A stretch of DNA of 64,000 nucleotides from DASXRU01 sp033856235 (GCA_033856235.1 JAWVFI010000146.1:1-64000); one strand, 5' to 3'. Shown: positions 52,013 through 64,000, counted from the stretch's first letter. The notes: generated by a model from the letters alone, not told the origin. Numbers and translations: made by a program.

Positions 52013-54454
52013 CTATTCGTAGTGCAAGGCCTGCAACGGATCGACCCGCGAGGCGCGCCGTGCCGGAATGTAACACGCCAGCAGCGCCACACTGGCCAGT
52101 ACGATCGCCACGGCCGCAAACGTATAGGGATCGCGCGCTGACACTCCGAAGAGCAAGCTGGCCAGAACGCGCATCAGCGCGAGGGCCCCGACCAGGCCAA
52201 TTGCCAAACCCAGCAGCACGAGTTTGAAACCTTGCGAAACAATCAGACGCATCACGTCGCGGGTTTGCGCGCCCAGCGCCATGCGAATACCGATCTCGTT
52301 GGTGCGCTGCGCCACGGAATAGCTCATCACGCCGTACAGGCCGACGACGGTCAGGATCAAAGCGACGACGGCAAAAATAACCAGCAGCGTGGTATTAAAG
52401 CGGGGCGCCGCCACAGTCGCTGAGATGTATTCATCCATCGTCTTGATGTTGAAGACCGGAACATCCTGATCCATTGCCCGGACTTCATTTTGAACTCCGG
52501 TTATCAGGCTGTGCGGATCATTTGTAGTTCTCACAACCAGCGTCATCTGGTTGAAAGGAATCTGGGCCGCAGGCACGAAATAACCCGGCCGGAGGTCGGA
52601 GCTTAGGTTGCGGTTCCTCACGTCCGCCACGACCCCAACTATCTCGCGCATCGCCGGTTTTTCTTCCCCAACAGAAATCCCGGGCTTAATGCGTTTTCCT
52701 ACCGGTTCTTCGTTGGGAAAGAACTTGCGGGCAAAAGCCTCGTTGACAATTATTACGGGCTGGCCTTTTTCGCTATCCCGCTCGTTGAAATCGCGCCCTT
52801 TGAGAATTAATACGCCGAGGGTCTTAAAATAATTGTCATGAATTACGAAGAAGTCGGACGAAGGCTGATCGCCCTTCGCCACCGGGCGGCCTTCAGTGTC
52901 AAACGAGATGCGATACATATCGCCACTCAGTGGAAGTGGAGTTACAGCGCTGACGGAACTAACCCCCGGCAGTGATCGCACTCGCGTAAGCAGGTCGCGG
53001 TAGAACTGCGCCTGTCGTTCGGTCGGATATTTGACCTCCGGTATTCCCACGACCATCGTCAGTAGATTTTGCGATTGAAATCCCGGACTAACCTGGTGCA
53101 AACGCCAGAAACTTTTAATCAACAGTCCGGAGCCCATTAGCAACACAAACGCAATCGCCAGCTCGCTGACTACCAGTAGCCCGCGAATGCGATTTCGCCG
53201 CGCGCCATCTCCCGATCCTCGCCCACCTTCTTTGAGCGATTCCGTCAGTTCTGTTTTCGAGGAATGAATCGCGGGGACGAGCCCGAAAATTATTCCGGTG
53301 ACGACAGAGATCAGCAGGGTAAAGCCGAGGACGCGCCAGTCCACTCCCACCTGAAAGGCCCGGGGAATGTTTTGTTTGCCCAGCGCCACTAAGAGGTCAG
53401 CCCACCAGACGGCCAGGATTAGTCCCAGCGTCCCACCCGTCAATGAGAGCAGCAGACTTTCAGTAAGCAACTGCCGCACGATTCGTATCCGGCTGGCGCC
53501 GAGGGCGGAACGAATAGCCATCTCCTTGGTTCGCATCATCGCTCGCGCCAGCAGGAGATTGGCCACATTGGCGCAAGCGATAAGCAATACACAGCCGACG
53601 GCGCCTAAGAGAATCAACAAGGCCGGACGAATGTTCCCGACCAGGGCTTCCAGAGTCGGTTCGACCGACGTGCTCTTGTGCAGGTTCTTTTCCGGATACT
53701 GCTGTTCCAGGCGGGCGCTAATCGATGTCATCTCCGCCTGGGCTTGCTCTTTCGATACGCCCGGCTTGAGACGGCCAATGACATTTATGTAATGCGCGCC
53801 CCGCTCGGCGGTAACCGGTTCAGCTCCTTCACGATCAATGGCCACGGTGGTCCACAGTTCTACCGGCTCATTTTGAATGGGAAACTGAAACGTCTCAGGC
53901 ATGACGCCGACGATGGTGAAACTCTTACCATCCAGGGTCATCGGTTGATTCACGACGTTAGGATCAGAGTTGAAGCGTCTTTGAAATAGCGCCTGGCTCA
54001 GGACCACTACGCGACCGCCTTCGCCAGGTTTGTCTTCGTCAGGCAGGAACCCGCGGCCGAGGAAAGGCTTGACGTCCAATAATGGAAACAGGTCCGCGTT
54101 CACCACTGCGCCCTGCAAACGCGTGGACTCGCCGCGGCCCGTCATAATGAAGTCGTTGTTGTGATAGGAAGCGAGATGCTCGAAGACGTGGTTCTGATCG
54201 CGCCAATCGGAAAAGTTCAAATAGGAGGCCGAGCCGCGCACCTGGCCACGGGTGTTATCGGTTTCCCACACCATCATCAACTGTTCTGAATTCGCAAAGG
54301 GCAGAGGTCGTAATAGGACCGCGTTTACCACGCTGAAAATGGCTGTGTTAGCGCCGATGCCAAGCGCCAGAGCGATAGTTGCCACAATGCTAACGCTCGG
54401 CGCCTTCAGCAACATACGGATTCCGTAACGAACGTCTTGCCAAAACATTTCCAT
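52013..54454 (-). CDS. ADOP-family FtsX/MacB-like permease 1
   Basis: An 813-aa inner-membrane protein of the acidobacterial duplicated orphan permease (ADOP) family: two tandem MacB-periplasmic-core plus FtsX units in one chain. N-terminal DVRYGIRMLLKAPSVSIVAT with first helix, then ALGIGANTAIFSVVNAVLLR; first FtsX block LILLGAVGCVLLIACANVAN (about 280-300) with LLLARAMMRTKEMAIRSALG, last block VVALILTVVGLYGVMSYSVA then QRTNEIGIRMALGAQTRDVM and the terminal ACYIPARRASRVDPLQALHYE-type ending. GGAG lies six bases before the ATG. No ATPase is encoded nearby. Transport of lipoprotein, lipid or toxic compounds is inferred from MacB relatives. Confidence 0.92.
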   Translation of the reverse strand: MEMFWQDVRYGIRMLLKAPSVSIVATIALALGIGANTAIFSVVNAVLLRPLPFANSEQLMMVWETDNTRGQVRGSASYLNFSDWRDQNHVFEHLASYHNNDFIMTGRGESTRLQGAVVNADLFPLLDVKPFLGRGFLPDEDKPGEGGRVVVLSQALFQRRFNSDPNVVNQPMTLDGKSFTIVGVMPETFQFPIQNEPVELWTTVAIDREGAEPVTAERGAHYINVIGRLKPGVSKEQAQAEMTSISARLEQQYPEKNLHKSTSVEPTLEALVGNIRPALLILLGAVGCVLLIACANVANLLLARAMMRTKEMAIRSALGASRIRIVRQLLTESLLLSLTGGTLGLILAVWWADLLVALGKQNIPRAFQVGVDWRVLGFTLLISVVTGIIFGLVPAIHSSKTELTESLKEGGRGSGDGARRNRIRGLLVVSELAIAFVLLMGSGLLIKSFWRLHQVSPGFQSQNLLTMVVGIPEVKYPTERQAQFYRDLLTRVRSLPGVSSVSAVTPLPLSGDMYRISFDTEGRPVAKGDQPSSDFFVIHDNYFKTLGVLILKGRDFNERDSEKGQPVIIVNEAFARKFFPNEEPVGKRIKPGISVGEEKPAMREIVGVVADVRNRNLSSDLRPGYFVPAAQIPFNQMTLVVRTTNDPHSLITGVQNEVRAMDQDVPVFNIKTMDEYISATVAAPRFNTTLLVIFAVVALILTVVGLYGVMSYSVAQRTNEIGIRMALGAQTRDVMRLIVSQGFKLVLLGLAIGLVGALALMRVLASLLFGVSARDPYTFAAVAIVLASVALLACYIPARRASRVDPLQALHYE

Positions 54455-54501
54455 CTCAATCTCCTAAACCACCCAACAATAATTCAACCCCAGCCCCCAG
54501 G

Positions 54502-54571
54502 GTTTAGAGTTCAAGCTTTAGCTTGCGTCTCCCGCGAAAGAGCAAACTAAAGTTTGTACTCTGAACACCCG
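54502..54571. repeat. CTAAAGTTTG inverted repeat between ADOP 1 and 2
   Basis: AGAGTTCAAGCTTTAGCTTG (54507-54526) pairs with GAGCAAACTAAAGTTTGTAC (54540-54559, continuing TCTGAACACCC). It fills the short gap between two ADOP genes; same family as 6282-6371. Confidence 0.75.
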
Positions 54572-54589
54572 TAACCTCCAGAGGCATAC

Positions 54590-57094
54590 TTATTCGTACC
54601 TGAGTGCAAGCAGCGGATCGACCTTCGTCGCCCGTCGCGCAGGGATGTAGCAGGCCAGTAGCGCCACCACCAGCAACGTCCCGACCACTACTGCGAAGGT
54701 TGGGATGTCAGTGGCCTGGACTTCAAACAGAAGACTTCGCAGCAACCTCATCAACCCAAAGGCAGCGACCACTCCGATGGCGATGCCGGCCAGCGCTAGA
54801 CTCAATCCCTGGCGCAGCACCATCTTCACGATGTCCGAAGTCTGCGCCCCCAGCGCCATGCGTACTCCGATGTAATGCGTCTGTTGACTGACGGAATATG
54901 AGACCACGCCATAGATTCCAATTGAGGCCAGCAGCAGCGCTACCACTGCGAAGATGCCAATCAGCATCGCCGGAAAGCGCCTTAGGAAGGCTGCCGGCGA
55001 ATTGCCAATCACCTGCTCCATCGGCAGCATGTTGAAAAGAGCGACATCCGGTTCCAGCGTCCGGGTCTCGTTGCGAATCGCGCCGGCCAGATTGGTGGGA
55101 TCAGTTGTGGTGCGCACCAACAGGTTGGTGCCCGCTCCGGGAAAGCGCCTGAATGGATAGTAGAGGACCGGTCGAATCGCTTCGTCCAGCCCACCTATTT
55201 TTACGTCGCTGACCACGCCGATGATAACGTCCGGCGGCCCCTGGATTGCGGGATAGATAAGTTTGCGGCCCACTGGATCGCGACTGCCGAAAATCTTGTC
55301 GGCCGCGCTCTTACCGATGATTACTACGCCGGGAGTATTGTTGACTGCGGCATTTGTTGTGCTGGCCGCGTTGTTGGTGTTGCGAGCGTTTGCGGCCGCC
55401 GCAGCGGCTGCCGCGGCGGCGGCCCCGTCACGTGCATCAAACGGGCGCCCGGCCAGCATTGGAATACCCAGCGCCGCAAAGTACCTTTCGCTGACCACGC
55501 GAATGTTGGCTTCAGTCTCCTGTCCTGGTGGCGGTACGGGGTCACCTTCGACGATAAAGCGCGTGGTGTTTCCGCCCTGCAGTGGCAGAACGTTCACAGT
55601 TCCGGCTCCGGCAACTCCCGGCAGAGATTGGACGCGGTCCTGGAGCCGATCAAAAAAATCGTTCTGCTTAATAGCGTCGTCGTATTTCGAAGACGGCACG
55701 GCAATGGTCATCGTCAGAACGTTCTGCGGGTTGAAACCGATATTCGATTGCAGCAAGCGCAGCAACGACTTCATCATCAGTCCGGCGCCAACCAGCAGCA
55801 CCACCGCCAGGGCGATCTCGGTCGTGACTAAAACGCTGCGCAGACGATGTCGCGCGCCGCCGGCTGAGCTGCGGCCGCCTTCCTTGAGAACTTCGTTCAA
55901 GTCGGGCCGCGACGACTGGATTGCGGGGGCCAAACCGAAAACAATTCCGGTCAAGAGCGAGAGCCCAAGCGAAAACATCAGAATGCTGGAATCGATACGC
56001 AGGGACTTAAGAAATGGCAGGGCGTTGAGTTGGGCATCCGGCAGGGTCGCGACCAGGGCATCAACTCCCCAGTAAGCGATCAGCACACCTGCAGCGCCGC
56101 CCACCAGAGATAGCAGGATCGACTCCGTCAGTAGTTGCCGCACCACGCGCCAGCGATTGGCGCCGAGGGCGGCGCGGATAGCCACCTCTTTTTGCCGCGA
56201 CAGTGATCGGGTCAGCAACAAACTGGCGACGTTGGCACAGGCAATCAGAAGTACGAAGCCGACCGCCGCCAACAGGACCAGCAAGATCGGCCTGACCTGG
56301 CCCACGAACTGTTCCTGCAGTGGTACCAGTTTCACTCCGGTGCCGGCATGCGACTGCTGATTCTCCGCTTCAATGCGCTTTGCAATAACGGCCAATTCGG
56401 CTTGCGCCTGCGCCGGATTCACACCGGGTTTGAGCCGCCCGATCAGGTTGGTCCCGTGCATGAAGCGCCGCGTGAGTTGGGCATCGCTCGGTTGATAAGG
56501 ACGCCAAACGTCAGCCGTTCGCAGGGCGAACTGAAAATTGGCGGGCAGCACGCCGATGACCTCGTAACCATCGCCGTTGATTGTCATCCCCTGGCCAATG
56601 ACATTCGGATCGCCGCCGAAACGGCGTTGCCACATTCCATAGGTAAGTACGACGACGCGCGCCCCGCGTTGTTTATCGTCGCCGGGTTGAAACAGTCGGC
56701 CGACAACAGCTTCAACGCCGAGGACTTTGAAGAAATTTGCCGAAGCCAACGGCGCAAAAACCCTCTCCGGCTCGCCGCGCCCACTCAGGATTCCACCGCC
56801 GCCGGTGTAGGCCGCAATTTCTTCAAAGGACTGGTTCTTTTGGTAATCCTGATAATCCGGATAGGAGAATTCGCGCTGCGGGAATTCCTTTTGCGGCGTG
56901 CTCTCCCAAATGTGGTAGAGGCGGTCGGCAGATTTGTAAGGCAGCCCGCGCAGCAGTCCGGCATCCACCACCGTAAAGATTGCGGTGCTGCCCCCAATAC
57001 CCAGCGCCAGGGTCATCACCGCGATCAAGGTAAAGCTCGGCCGCTTCCGCATCGTTCGCACGGCATACCGCAGGTCCTGTAGAAGTTTATTCAT
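54590..57094 (-). CDS. ADOP-family permease 2, with Ala/Asn-rich insertion
   Basis: An 834-aa ADOP permease with the same two-unit MacB_PCD/FtsX layout as its neighbours (MRKRPSFTLIAVMTLALGIG, LLLTRSLSRQKEVAIRAALG, QQTHYIGVRMALGAQTSDIV, ending LLACYIPARRATKVDPLLAL). AGGAG precedes the ATG. In the second periplasmic domain (about residues 550-590) is a low-complexity insert: a run of eleven alanines then NARNTNNAASTTNAAVNNT, which its paralogues lack. The insert explains most of the extra length and is probably a surface loop. Upstream and downstream spacers hold repeats. Confidence 0.9.
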   Translation of the reverse strand: MNKLLQDLRYAVRTMRKRPSFTLIAVMTLALGIGGSTAIFTVVDAGLLRGLPYKSADRLYHIWESTPQKEFPQREFSYPDYQDYQKNQSFEEIAAYTGGGGILSGRGEPERVFAPLASANFFKVLGVEAVVGRLFQPGDDKQRGARVVVLTYGMWQRRFGGDPNVIGQGMTINGDGYEVIGVLPANFQFALRTADVWRPYQPSDAQLTRRFMHGTNLIGRLKPGVNPAQAQAELAVIAKRIEAENQQSHAGTGVKLVPLQEQFVGQVRPILLVLLAAVGFVLLIACANVASLLLTRSLSRQKEVAIRAALGANRWRVVRQLLTESILLSLVGGAAGVLIAYWGVDALVATLPDAQLNALPFLKSLRIDSSILMFSLGLSLLTGIVFGLAPAIQSSRPDLNEVLKEGGRSSAGGARHRLRSVLVTTEIALAVVLLVGAGLMMKSLLRLLQSNIGFNPQNVLTMTIAVPSSKYDDAIKQNDFFDRLQDRVQSLPGVAGAGTVNVLPLQGGNTTRFIVEGDPVPPPGQETEANIRVVSERYFAALGIPMLAGRPFDARDGAAAAAAAAAAANARNTNNAASTTNAAVNNTPGVVIIGKSAADKIFGSRDPVGRKLIYPAIQGPPDVIIGVVSDVKIGGLDEAIRPVLYYPFRRFPGAGTNLLVRTTTDPTNLAGAIRNETRTLEPDVALFNMLPMEQVIGNSPAAFLRRFPAMLIGIFAVVALLLASIGIYGVVSYSVSQQTHYIGVRMALGAQTSDIVKMVLRQGLSLALAGIAIGVVAAFGLMRLLRSLLFEVQATDIPTFAVVVGTLLVVALLACYIPARRATKVDPLLALRYE

Positions 57095-57108
57095 TGGCTT
57101 CTCCTGGC

Positions 57109-57243
57109 AGAGCTAGAGGCTAGAGGCTAGAGGCTAGAGGCTGGGAGAAGCGCCCGTCTCAAATCTTATTTTCAATCTCAAGTCTCAACTCCCAATCTTG
57201 GATTACGTCGCTCCTAGCCTCTAGTCTCTAGCTTCTAGCCTCT
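57109..57243. repeat. CTAGAGGCT / AATCTCAA inverted repeat between ADOP 2 and 3
   Basis: AGAGGCTAGAGGCTAGAGGC tandem units near 57115-57141 are inverted at 57210-57240 (CTAGCCTCTAGTCTCTAGCT and on). Between them is CTTATTTTCAATCTCAAGTC..., related to the repeat found inside lhr. No ORF is seen. Confidence 0.75.
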
Positions 57244-57246
57244 TCA

Positions 57247-59712
<2,466 letters not shown>

Positions 59713-59740
59713 GTCTTCTCTTTCCTCTCGGTTGGTAACC

Positions 59741-60006
59741 TGTTGGTAAATGGTGAATGGTAAATAGTAAATAGGGCGAGGCCGTCACTGGCTACTCTTC
59801 ACCATCTACCATTCGCCATTTACCCTTCCCAACACTTCACTCGAGCACCATCCCGAAAATCAGTTCTCCGGCTCTGCCGCCTGATGTGCGGAAAGGCTCT
59901 GCCTTTCCGCAGGTGATCCACCTTGTCCTGGGCTACGCCCTGGATGTTGGGCGTAGCCCCAAAATTTGTAAGCTCCCACGGAAAGGCCGAGCCTTTCCGC
60001 ACATCG
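59741..60006. repeat. Two inverted repeats in the 323-bp gap between ADOP 3 and 4
   Basis: First: GTAAATGGTGAATGGTAAAT (59746-) with GGTAGATGGTGAAGA mirrored by ACCATCTACCATTCGCCATT (59801-59820). Second: GATGTGCGGAAAGGCTCTGC (59883-) mirrored by GGAAAGGCCGAGCCTTTCCG then CACATC (to 60005), each arm itself a hairpin, plus GGGCTACGCCC/GGGCGTAGCCC inside. No gene is supported here. Confidence 0.75.
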
Positions 60007-60035
60007 GGCGGCGTAGCCGTGTTCGCGTTGCGTAA

Positions 60036-62480
60036 TCACTCGTACCGCAACGCTACCAATGGATTTACTTTCGTGGCCCGACGCGCCGGGATGTAACACG
60101 CGATCACAGTAATCACGAAAAGGCCCGCGGTGACCGCAGCGAATGTCCCCACGTCCGTGGCGGTTACATCAAATAAGAGACTCGCAATCACCCGCGTCAG
60201 CCCCAGTGAGGCGGCGACCCCAGCGGCCACGCCAATCAACGCCAGGGCGATTCCCTGTTTGACGATCAGCTTCAGAACGTCAGACTGCTGCGCGCCCAGG
60301 GCCATACGCACCCCAATTTCGTGCGTTCGTTGCTGCACCGAATACGAGATGACGCCGTAAATCCCGACCGCCGCCATCACCAACGCCACTAACGAAAACA
60401 CTGCCAACAGCGTGGCATTGAAGCGTGATTTCGCGATCGAGCGGGCCATTAGGTTTTCCATGGTTCTAACTTCGCCAATTGGCTGCTCTGTATCCAGTTG
60501 ATGAATTACATTGCGGGCGCTGACGGCCACACTCGTGGGGTCGCCCTGCGTCCGAATCGCGAGGGTCATCGAGGAATAGGTCAACTCCGGATGCGGCCAA
60601 AAAGCCATGGGATCGATTTCCACATCCAGCCCTTTGTGTTTGTTGTCGCCGACAATGCCTATGATTTCCGTCGGGACGTTTTCGTTATCGTTTTTCATGT
60701 TGATGGTGACGCGCTTGCCCAGCGGGTCTTGCCCGCGAAAGTTTTCTCGCGCGAACGCTTCATTAATCACCACCACGTGACGCATCTCGGTCGCTTCCTG
60801 TTGAGTGAAGAGACGGCCGCGCTTCAGCGGGATATGCATTGTCTGAAAGTAATTTGCGTCCACCACGCAGATGCCGGTGCTCAACTCCTGCCCGGCAGGC
60901 CGTTTTGGTTCGCCCTCGATCTGGATGCGCGTCGCCGAATGGGGTCCCGCGAACGGCATTGTGTTGATAGAGCCCACTGACTCTACGCCGGGAACCGCAC
61001 GCAACTGTTCAGCGGCGCGTTGGAAAAAATTAACTATCTTCGGTTCGGTGTCATACTTTCGTTCCGGCAAATTCACGCGAACTGTTAGCAAGTTCTTCGG
61101 ATCGAATCCCGGCTCCACTGATTGCAAACGGCTGAAGCTTTTCATCATCAGTCCCGCACCAACCAAAAGCACCAGGGCCAGCGCCACCTGGGTCACGACA
61201 AAAACGTTCCGCAGGCGATGACTGCGCCGCCCGCCACCAAGGTTCTTGCCACCTTCTTTTAATGACTCATTCAGATCAAAGCGGGACGCCTCAAAGGCCG
61301 GCACCAATCCAAAGACAATTCCGGTCAGCACCGTCAACCCGATCGTAAACGCGAGCACCGGGAGATTGACTGCCGTGTCACGTATGTCCATCAACTCCGG
61401 CGGACTCAGCGCCAGCAACGCGCGCGTTCCCCACCAGGCCAACAACAAACCCAGCACTCCGCCAAAAGCAGACAAGAGCACACTCTCTGTCAGCAACTGG
61501 CGCGCGATCCGCCAGCGGCTGGCGCCGAGCCCGGCCCGCAGCGCAATTTCCTTTTTTCGCGAGGCAGCGCGCGCCAATAACAGGTTGGCGACGTTGGCGC
61601 ACGCGATCAGCAACACAAAGGCAACCGCGCCCAACAAAATCAGGAGTGGCTTACGAATCTCGCCGGTAAACTGCGTTCGCAGTGGGACGACGGTCACACC
61701 CCAGCGAGTATTGAACTGCGGATATTGTTGTTCCAGACGCGCGCCGATCATGCTCATCTCGTTCTGCGCCTGTTCAAATGTCACGCCCGGTTTTAGTCGC
61801 GCGACGGCGCGAGCAAACCGGCCGCGCCGCTGGCGCAATTGATCCGGAACTTGCCAGGGCGTCCAAATTTCGGGGGCCTTACTGATCGTCGAACCCTTTT
61901 GCACGTACCAACCAACATCCGGCGGCAAGACGCCGATGATTTCATTTGGTTCATTGTCGAGAGTGATCTTGCGGCCGATGATGTTGGGGTCCCCGCCCAG
62001 ACGGCGTTGCCACAAATCGTAGCCAATCACAATTACGCGGGCCTCGCCGGGTTTTCCATCGTCCGGCGAAAACGTCCGGCCCTTCAGTGGGTTCACGCGC
62101 AGCAGTGAGAAAAGATTGGCCGTTGCCATCTGGCCTGGCACTTCTTCGGGCTCGCCGTCGCCGGTAAGGTTGACGTTCTGATCGAAGAACGCGGCCATAT
62201 CCGAGAAGACGGTGTTCTGATCTTTCCAATCAAAAAAGTTTGCCAGGTTGATTACATTCTGCGGATTGCCCTTGCCGCTTTGCCGGTTCTCCCAAACGAT
62301 CGCCAGTCTGTCTCCCTCGGCATAAGGCAGAGAGCGCAGCAGCACCGCGTGGACCACGCTGAAGATCGCGGTGTTCGCTCCGATGCCCAACGTCAGAGCG
62401 ATGATCGCCACCAGCGTTACCGCCGGACTCTTCATTAGCATGCGCGCGCCATAGCGCAGGTCCTGAAAAAGTGATTGCAT
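60036..62480 (-). CDS. ADOP-family permease 4
   Basis: An 814-aa ADOP permease. Start ATG 62480 with AAGGGGGAA upstream. DLRYGARMLMKSPAVTLVAI, ALGANTAIFSVVHAVLLRSL-type N-terminus; first FtsX block LLILLGAVAFVLLIACANVA with RKKEIALRAGLGASRWRIAR; second block MAAVGIYGVISYSVQQRTHE, IGVRMALGAQQSDVLKLIVK, ending VIACYIPARRATKVNPLVAL. The proportion of identical blocks with ADOP 1-3 shows tandem duplication followed by divergence, mostly in the periplasmic domains. ADOP 5 lies 58 bp upstream, with only a small palindrome between, so these two are probably one transcript. Confidence 0.92.
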   Translation of the reverse strand: MQSLFQDLRYGARMLMKSPAVTLVAIIALTLGIGANTAIFSVVHAVLLRSLPYAEGDRLAIVWENRQSGKGNPQNVINLANFFDWKDQNTVFSDMAAFFDQNVNLTGDGEPEEVPGQMATANLFSLLRVNPLKGRTFSPDDGKPGEARVIVIGYDLWQRRLGGDPNIIGRKITLDNEPNEIIGVLPPDVGWYVQKGSTISKAPEIWTPWQVPDQLRQRRGRFARAVARLKPGVTFEQAQNEMSMIGARLEQQYPQFNTRWGVTVVPLRTQFTGEIRKPLLILLGAVAFVLLIACANVANLLLARAASRKKEIALRAGLGASRWRIARQLLTESVLLSAFGGVLGLLLAWWGTRALLALSPPELMDIRDTAVNLPVLAFTIGLTVLTGIVFGLVPAFEASRFDLNESLKEGGKNLGGGRRSHRLRNVFVVTQVALALVLLVGAGLMMKSFSRLQSVEPGFDPKNLLTVRVNLPERKYDTEPKIVNFFQRAAEQLRAVPGVESVGSINTMPFAGPHSATRIQIEGEPKRPAGQELSTGICVVDANYFQTMHIPLKRGRLFTQQEATEMRHVVVINEAFARENFRGQDPLGKRVTINMKNDNENVPTEIIGIVGDNKHKGLDVEIDPMAFWPHPELTYSSMTLAIRTQGDPTSVAVSARNVIHQLDTEQPIGEVRTMENLMARSIAKSRFNATLLAVFSLVALVMAAVGIYGVISYSVQQRTHEIGVRMALGAQQSDVLKLIVKQGIALALIGVAAGVAASLGLTRVIASLLFDVTATDVGTFAAVTAGLFVITVIACYIPARRATKVNPLVALRYE

Positions 62481-62504
62481 AAATTCCCCCTTACAACTCC
62501 GTAA

Positions 62505-62522
62505 CGCAAACTTTAGTTTGCG
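62505..62522. repeat. Short palindrome between ADOP 4 and 5
   Basis: CGCAAACT-TT-AGTTTGCG is an 8-bp stem with two-base loop, the core of the CTAAAGTTTG repeat family. It lies 25 bases upstream of the ADOP 4 start and 17 bases past the ADOP 5 stop. Confidence 0.7.
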
Positions 62523-62538
62523 ATTTCCTTATCTCTGA

Positions 62539-64000
62539 TCACTCGTACCTCAGCGCCACCAGCGGATCGACTTTCGTCGCGCGCCGCGCCGGGATCCAGC
62601 ACGCCAGCGTGGCGACAATCATTGGTAACAACGCAATCAACGCGAACGTCAACGGATCGGTTGCGCTAACTCCGTACAAAAGACTCGCCAGCCAGCGCGT
62701 CATACTGACGGCCGCGATCAATCCCACGACAACTCCCAGCGCCACCAACCTCATTCCCTGACCCAGCACCAGCCGCATGATGTTGCCGGCCGGCGCGCCC
62801 AGCGCGAGCCGCAATCCCAATTCATTGGTCCGCTGGGCCACGGCATAGGCCATCACTCCAAAGATTCCCAGCGCCGCCAGCAAAAGGGCCAATGCCGCCA
62901 GCCAGTTCAAGAGGACCGCGCTAAACCGCGGACGCGCCAATTGCACCGCCGCCAGCTCGTCCATCGAAGCGACGCGGCTGACTGCCTGTTGCGAATCGAG
63001 CGCGGCGACTTCGCGTCGTACCAGCGCCAGCGCCTGGGCCGGATCGAGTGTCGAACGCAAGGCAAAATGATTGAGACTGGGCGTGCTCTGGCCATGAGGG
63101 ACGTAAAGATCCAATCGCGAAGTCTGCAACTCGCGATAGCGAACGTCGCCGGCGACACCCACAATCGAGCGCCAGGCTTCTTCCGGATCGGCGGGATCCA
63201 GTTTCAGCCGCTTCCCGACCGCCGCCTCGGCCGAACCAAAGAACCGCGTAGCCATGCTTTCGCTAATGATTACGACCAGCGGATTATTAGCCACGTCATG
63301 TGGGTCGAACTCACGTCCGGCGCGAAGAGGAATTCCGAAAGTGCGGAAGTAATGCGGAGTGACGCTCTCGTAGTTTGCGTCCGCGTTCGTGCGCGATTCA
63401 TCCGCAGCCTGGCCTTCAACGGCGTAGTTGAAATCCCAACCCACCGTTCCCTCGAGCGGCCGAATCAAAACGCCGCTGGCGGCAATGACGCCCGGTTGCG
63501 CTTCCAACCGCTCGACCAGTTGCCGGAAAAACTCGCGCCGGGCCGCGACCTCGCGATACTTCGCGCCGGTCAAACGCAACTGCATCGACAGGACCTGATG
63601 CGGATCGAATCCCAATGGCACTCGCATTAGATTGACGAAGCTGCGCAGGATCAATAACGAACCCGCAAGCAACACAATGGTGAGCGCTACTTCACCAACG
63701 ACGAGCGCGCCGCGCAGACGGTTACCGGACCGCGTATTAGTCAGGCGCGCGCCCGCTTCGTTCATCGCTTCATTGAGATTGATGCGCGATGCGCTCAACG
63801 CCGGCAGCAAGCCGAAAACCGCGACCGTTGTTAACGTGCAAAGTAAACTGACCAGCATGACTGGGCCATTGATCTGCACTTCTTCCAGGCGCGGAACATC
63901 GGCCGGCGCAAACTTCTTGAGCAGCTCGACCAGCCAATAGGCCAGCAAGACCCCCGCCAAGCCTCCGGCAATAGCCAGCGCCAGGCTTTCGCAAAGCAGT
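62539..64000 (-). CDS. ADOP-family permease 5, C-terminal part (5' end outside window)
   Basis: The frame is open to base 64000, so this is the last 486 residues of another ADOP permease; a TTG near 63960 is internal. Visible: end of the first FtsX unit (LLCESLALAIAGGLAGVLLA, YWLVELLKKFAPADVPRLEE), hinge GLLPALSASRINLNEAMNEA, second membrane entry LRGALVVGEVALTIVLLAGS, second periplasmic core (PLGFDPHQVLSMQLRLTGAK, YFRTFGIPLRAGREFDPHDV), and final FtsX block FGVMAYAVAQRTNELGLRLA, LGAPAGNIMRLVLGQGMRLV, ending CWIPARRATKVDPLVALRYE. It precedes ADOP 4 on the same strand. Confidence 0.92.
   Translation of the reverse strand, partial: LLCESLALAIAGGLAGVLLAYWLVELLKKFAPADVPRLEEVQINGPVMLVSLLCTLTTVAVFGLLPALSASRINLNEAMNEAGARLTNTRSGNRLRGALVVGEVALTIVLLAGSLLILRSFVNLMRVPLGFDPHQVLSMQLRLTGAKYREVAARREFFRQLVERLEAQPGVIAASGVLIRPLEGTVGWDFNYAVEGQAADESRTNADANYESVTPHYFRTFGIPLRAGREFDPHDVANNPLVVIISESMATRFFGSAEAAVGKRLKLDPADPEEAWRSIVGVAGDVRYRELQTSRLDLYVPHGQSTPSLNHFALRSTLDPAQALALVRREVAALDSQQAVSRVASMDELAAVQLARPRFSAVLLNWLAALALLLAALGIFGVMAYAVAQRTNELGLRLALGAPAGNIMRLVLGQGMRLVALGVVVGLIAAVSMTRWLASLLYGVSATDPLTFALIALLPMIVATLACWIPARRATKVDPLVALRYE

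Overview
The window looks like a chromosomal piece of an acidobacterium, most likely of the Blastocatellia / subdivision 4 kind. This is inference from gene content, not a search: a tandem run of about 800-residue FtsX/MacB-type permeases of the ADOP family (acidobacterial duplicated orphan permease), a TonB-like receptor with an N-terminal carboxypeptidase-regulatory domain, a VPS10/sortilin-like BNR protein, DUF305 and LVIVD-repeat secreted proteins, moderately high GC, and dense short inverted repeats between genes. No phage, transposase, CRISPR array or rRNA was seen.

Layout. 1-1079: the end of atpD and all of atpC. 1172-2737: pdxJ and a family 2 glycosyltransferase on the minus strand. 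2837-10975: S41 protease, Tat-type amidase, VPS10/BNR protein and an unknown secreted protein. 11130-22155: a nucleic-acid metabolism block with rnhB, a LigD polymerase, ligase and phosphoesterase each as a separate gene, DUF488, a large Lhr helicase and three small proteins. 22382-26683: thyA, an unusual SnoaL plus beta-propeller fusion, folA and cystathionine beta-synthase. 26998-30038: SGNH hydrolase, GT4 glycosyltransferase and tRNA-Met(CAT). 30158-35186: a small basic secreted protein, a WD40-caspase protein and a TPR protein. 35215-39578: an OmpR-type two-component pair diverging from three small envelope genes, with phased direct repeats between. 39943-48707: LVIVD and DUF305 proteins (overlapping genes), a DUF4301 protein, a Cys-rich secreted protein and a TonB-like receptor. 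48828-64000: an NtrY/NtrC-like pair and five consecutive ADOP permeases, the fifth running off the window.

How they may work together. The split LigD set resembles a bacterial/archaeal NHEJ toolkit whose Ku partner is not in the window. ThyA and FolA are the two halves of dTMP synthesis and folate recycling. The ADOP array has no ATPase partner here and lies upstream of a sigma54-type regulatory pair on the same strand, suggesting but not proving co-regulation of an envelope transport or stress system.

The most unusual feature is the repeat landscape. Many different inverted-repeat families fill most intergenic gaps. Five genes take their stop codon from inside a repeat arm, and one roughly 100-bp repeat sits in frame inside the Lhr helicase. 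Function calls come from reading motifs by eye; no alignment was run.
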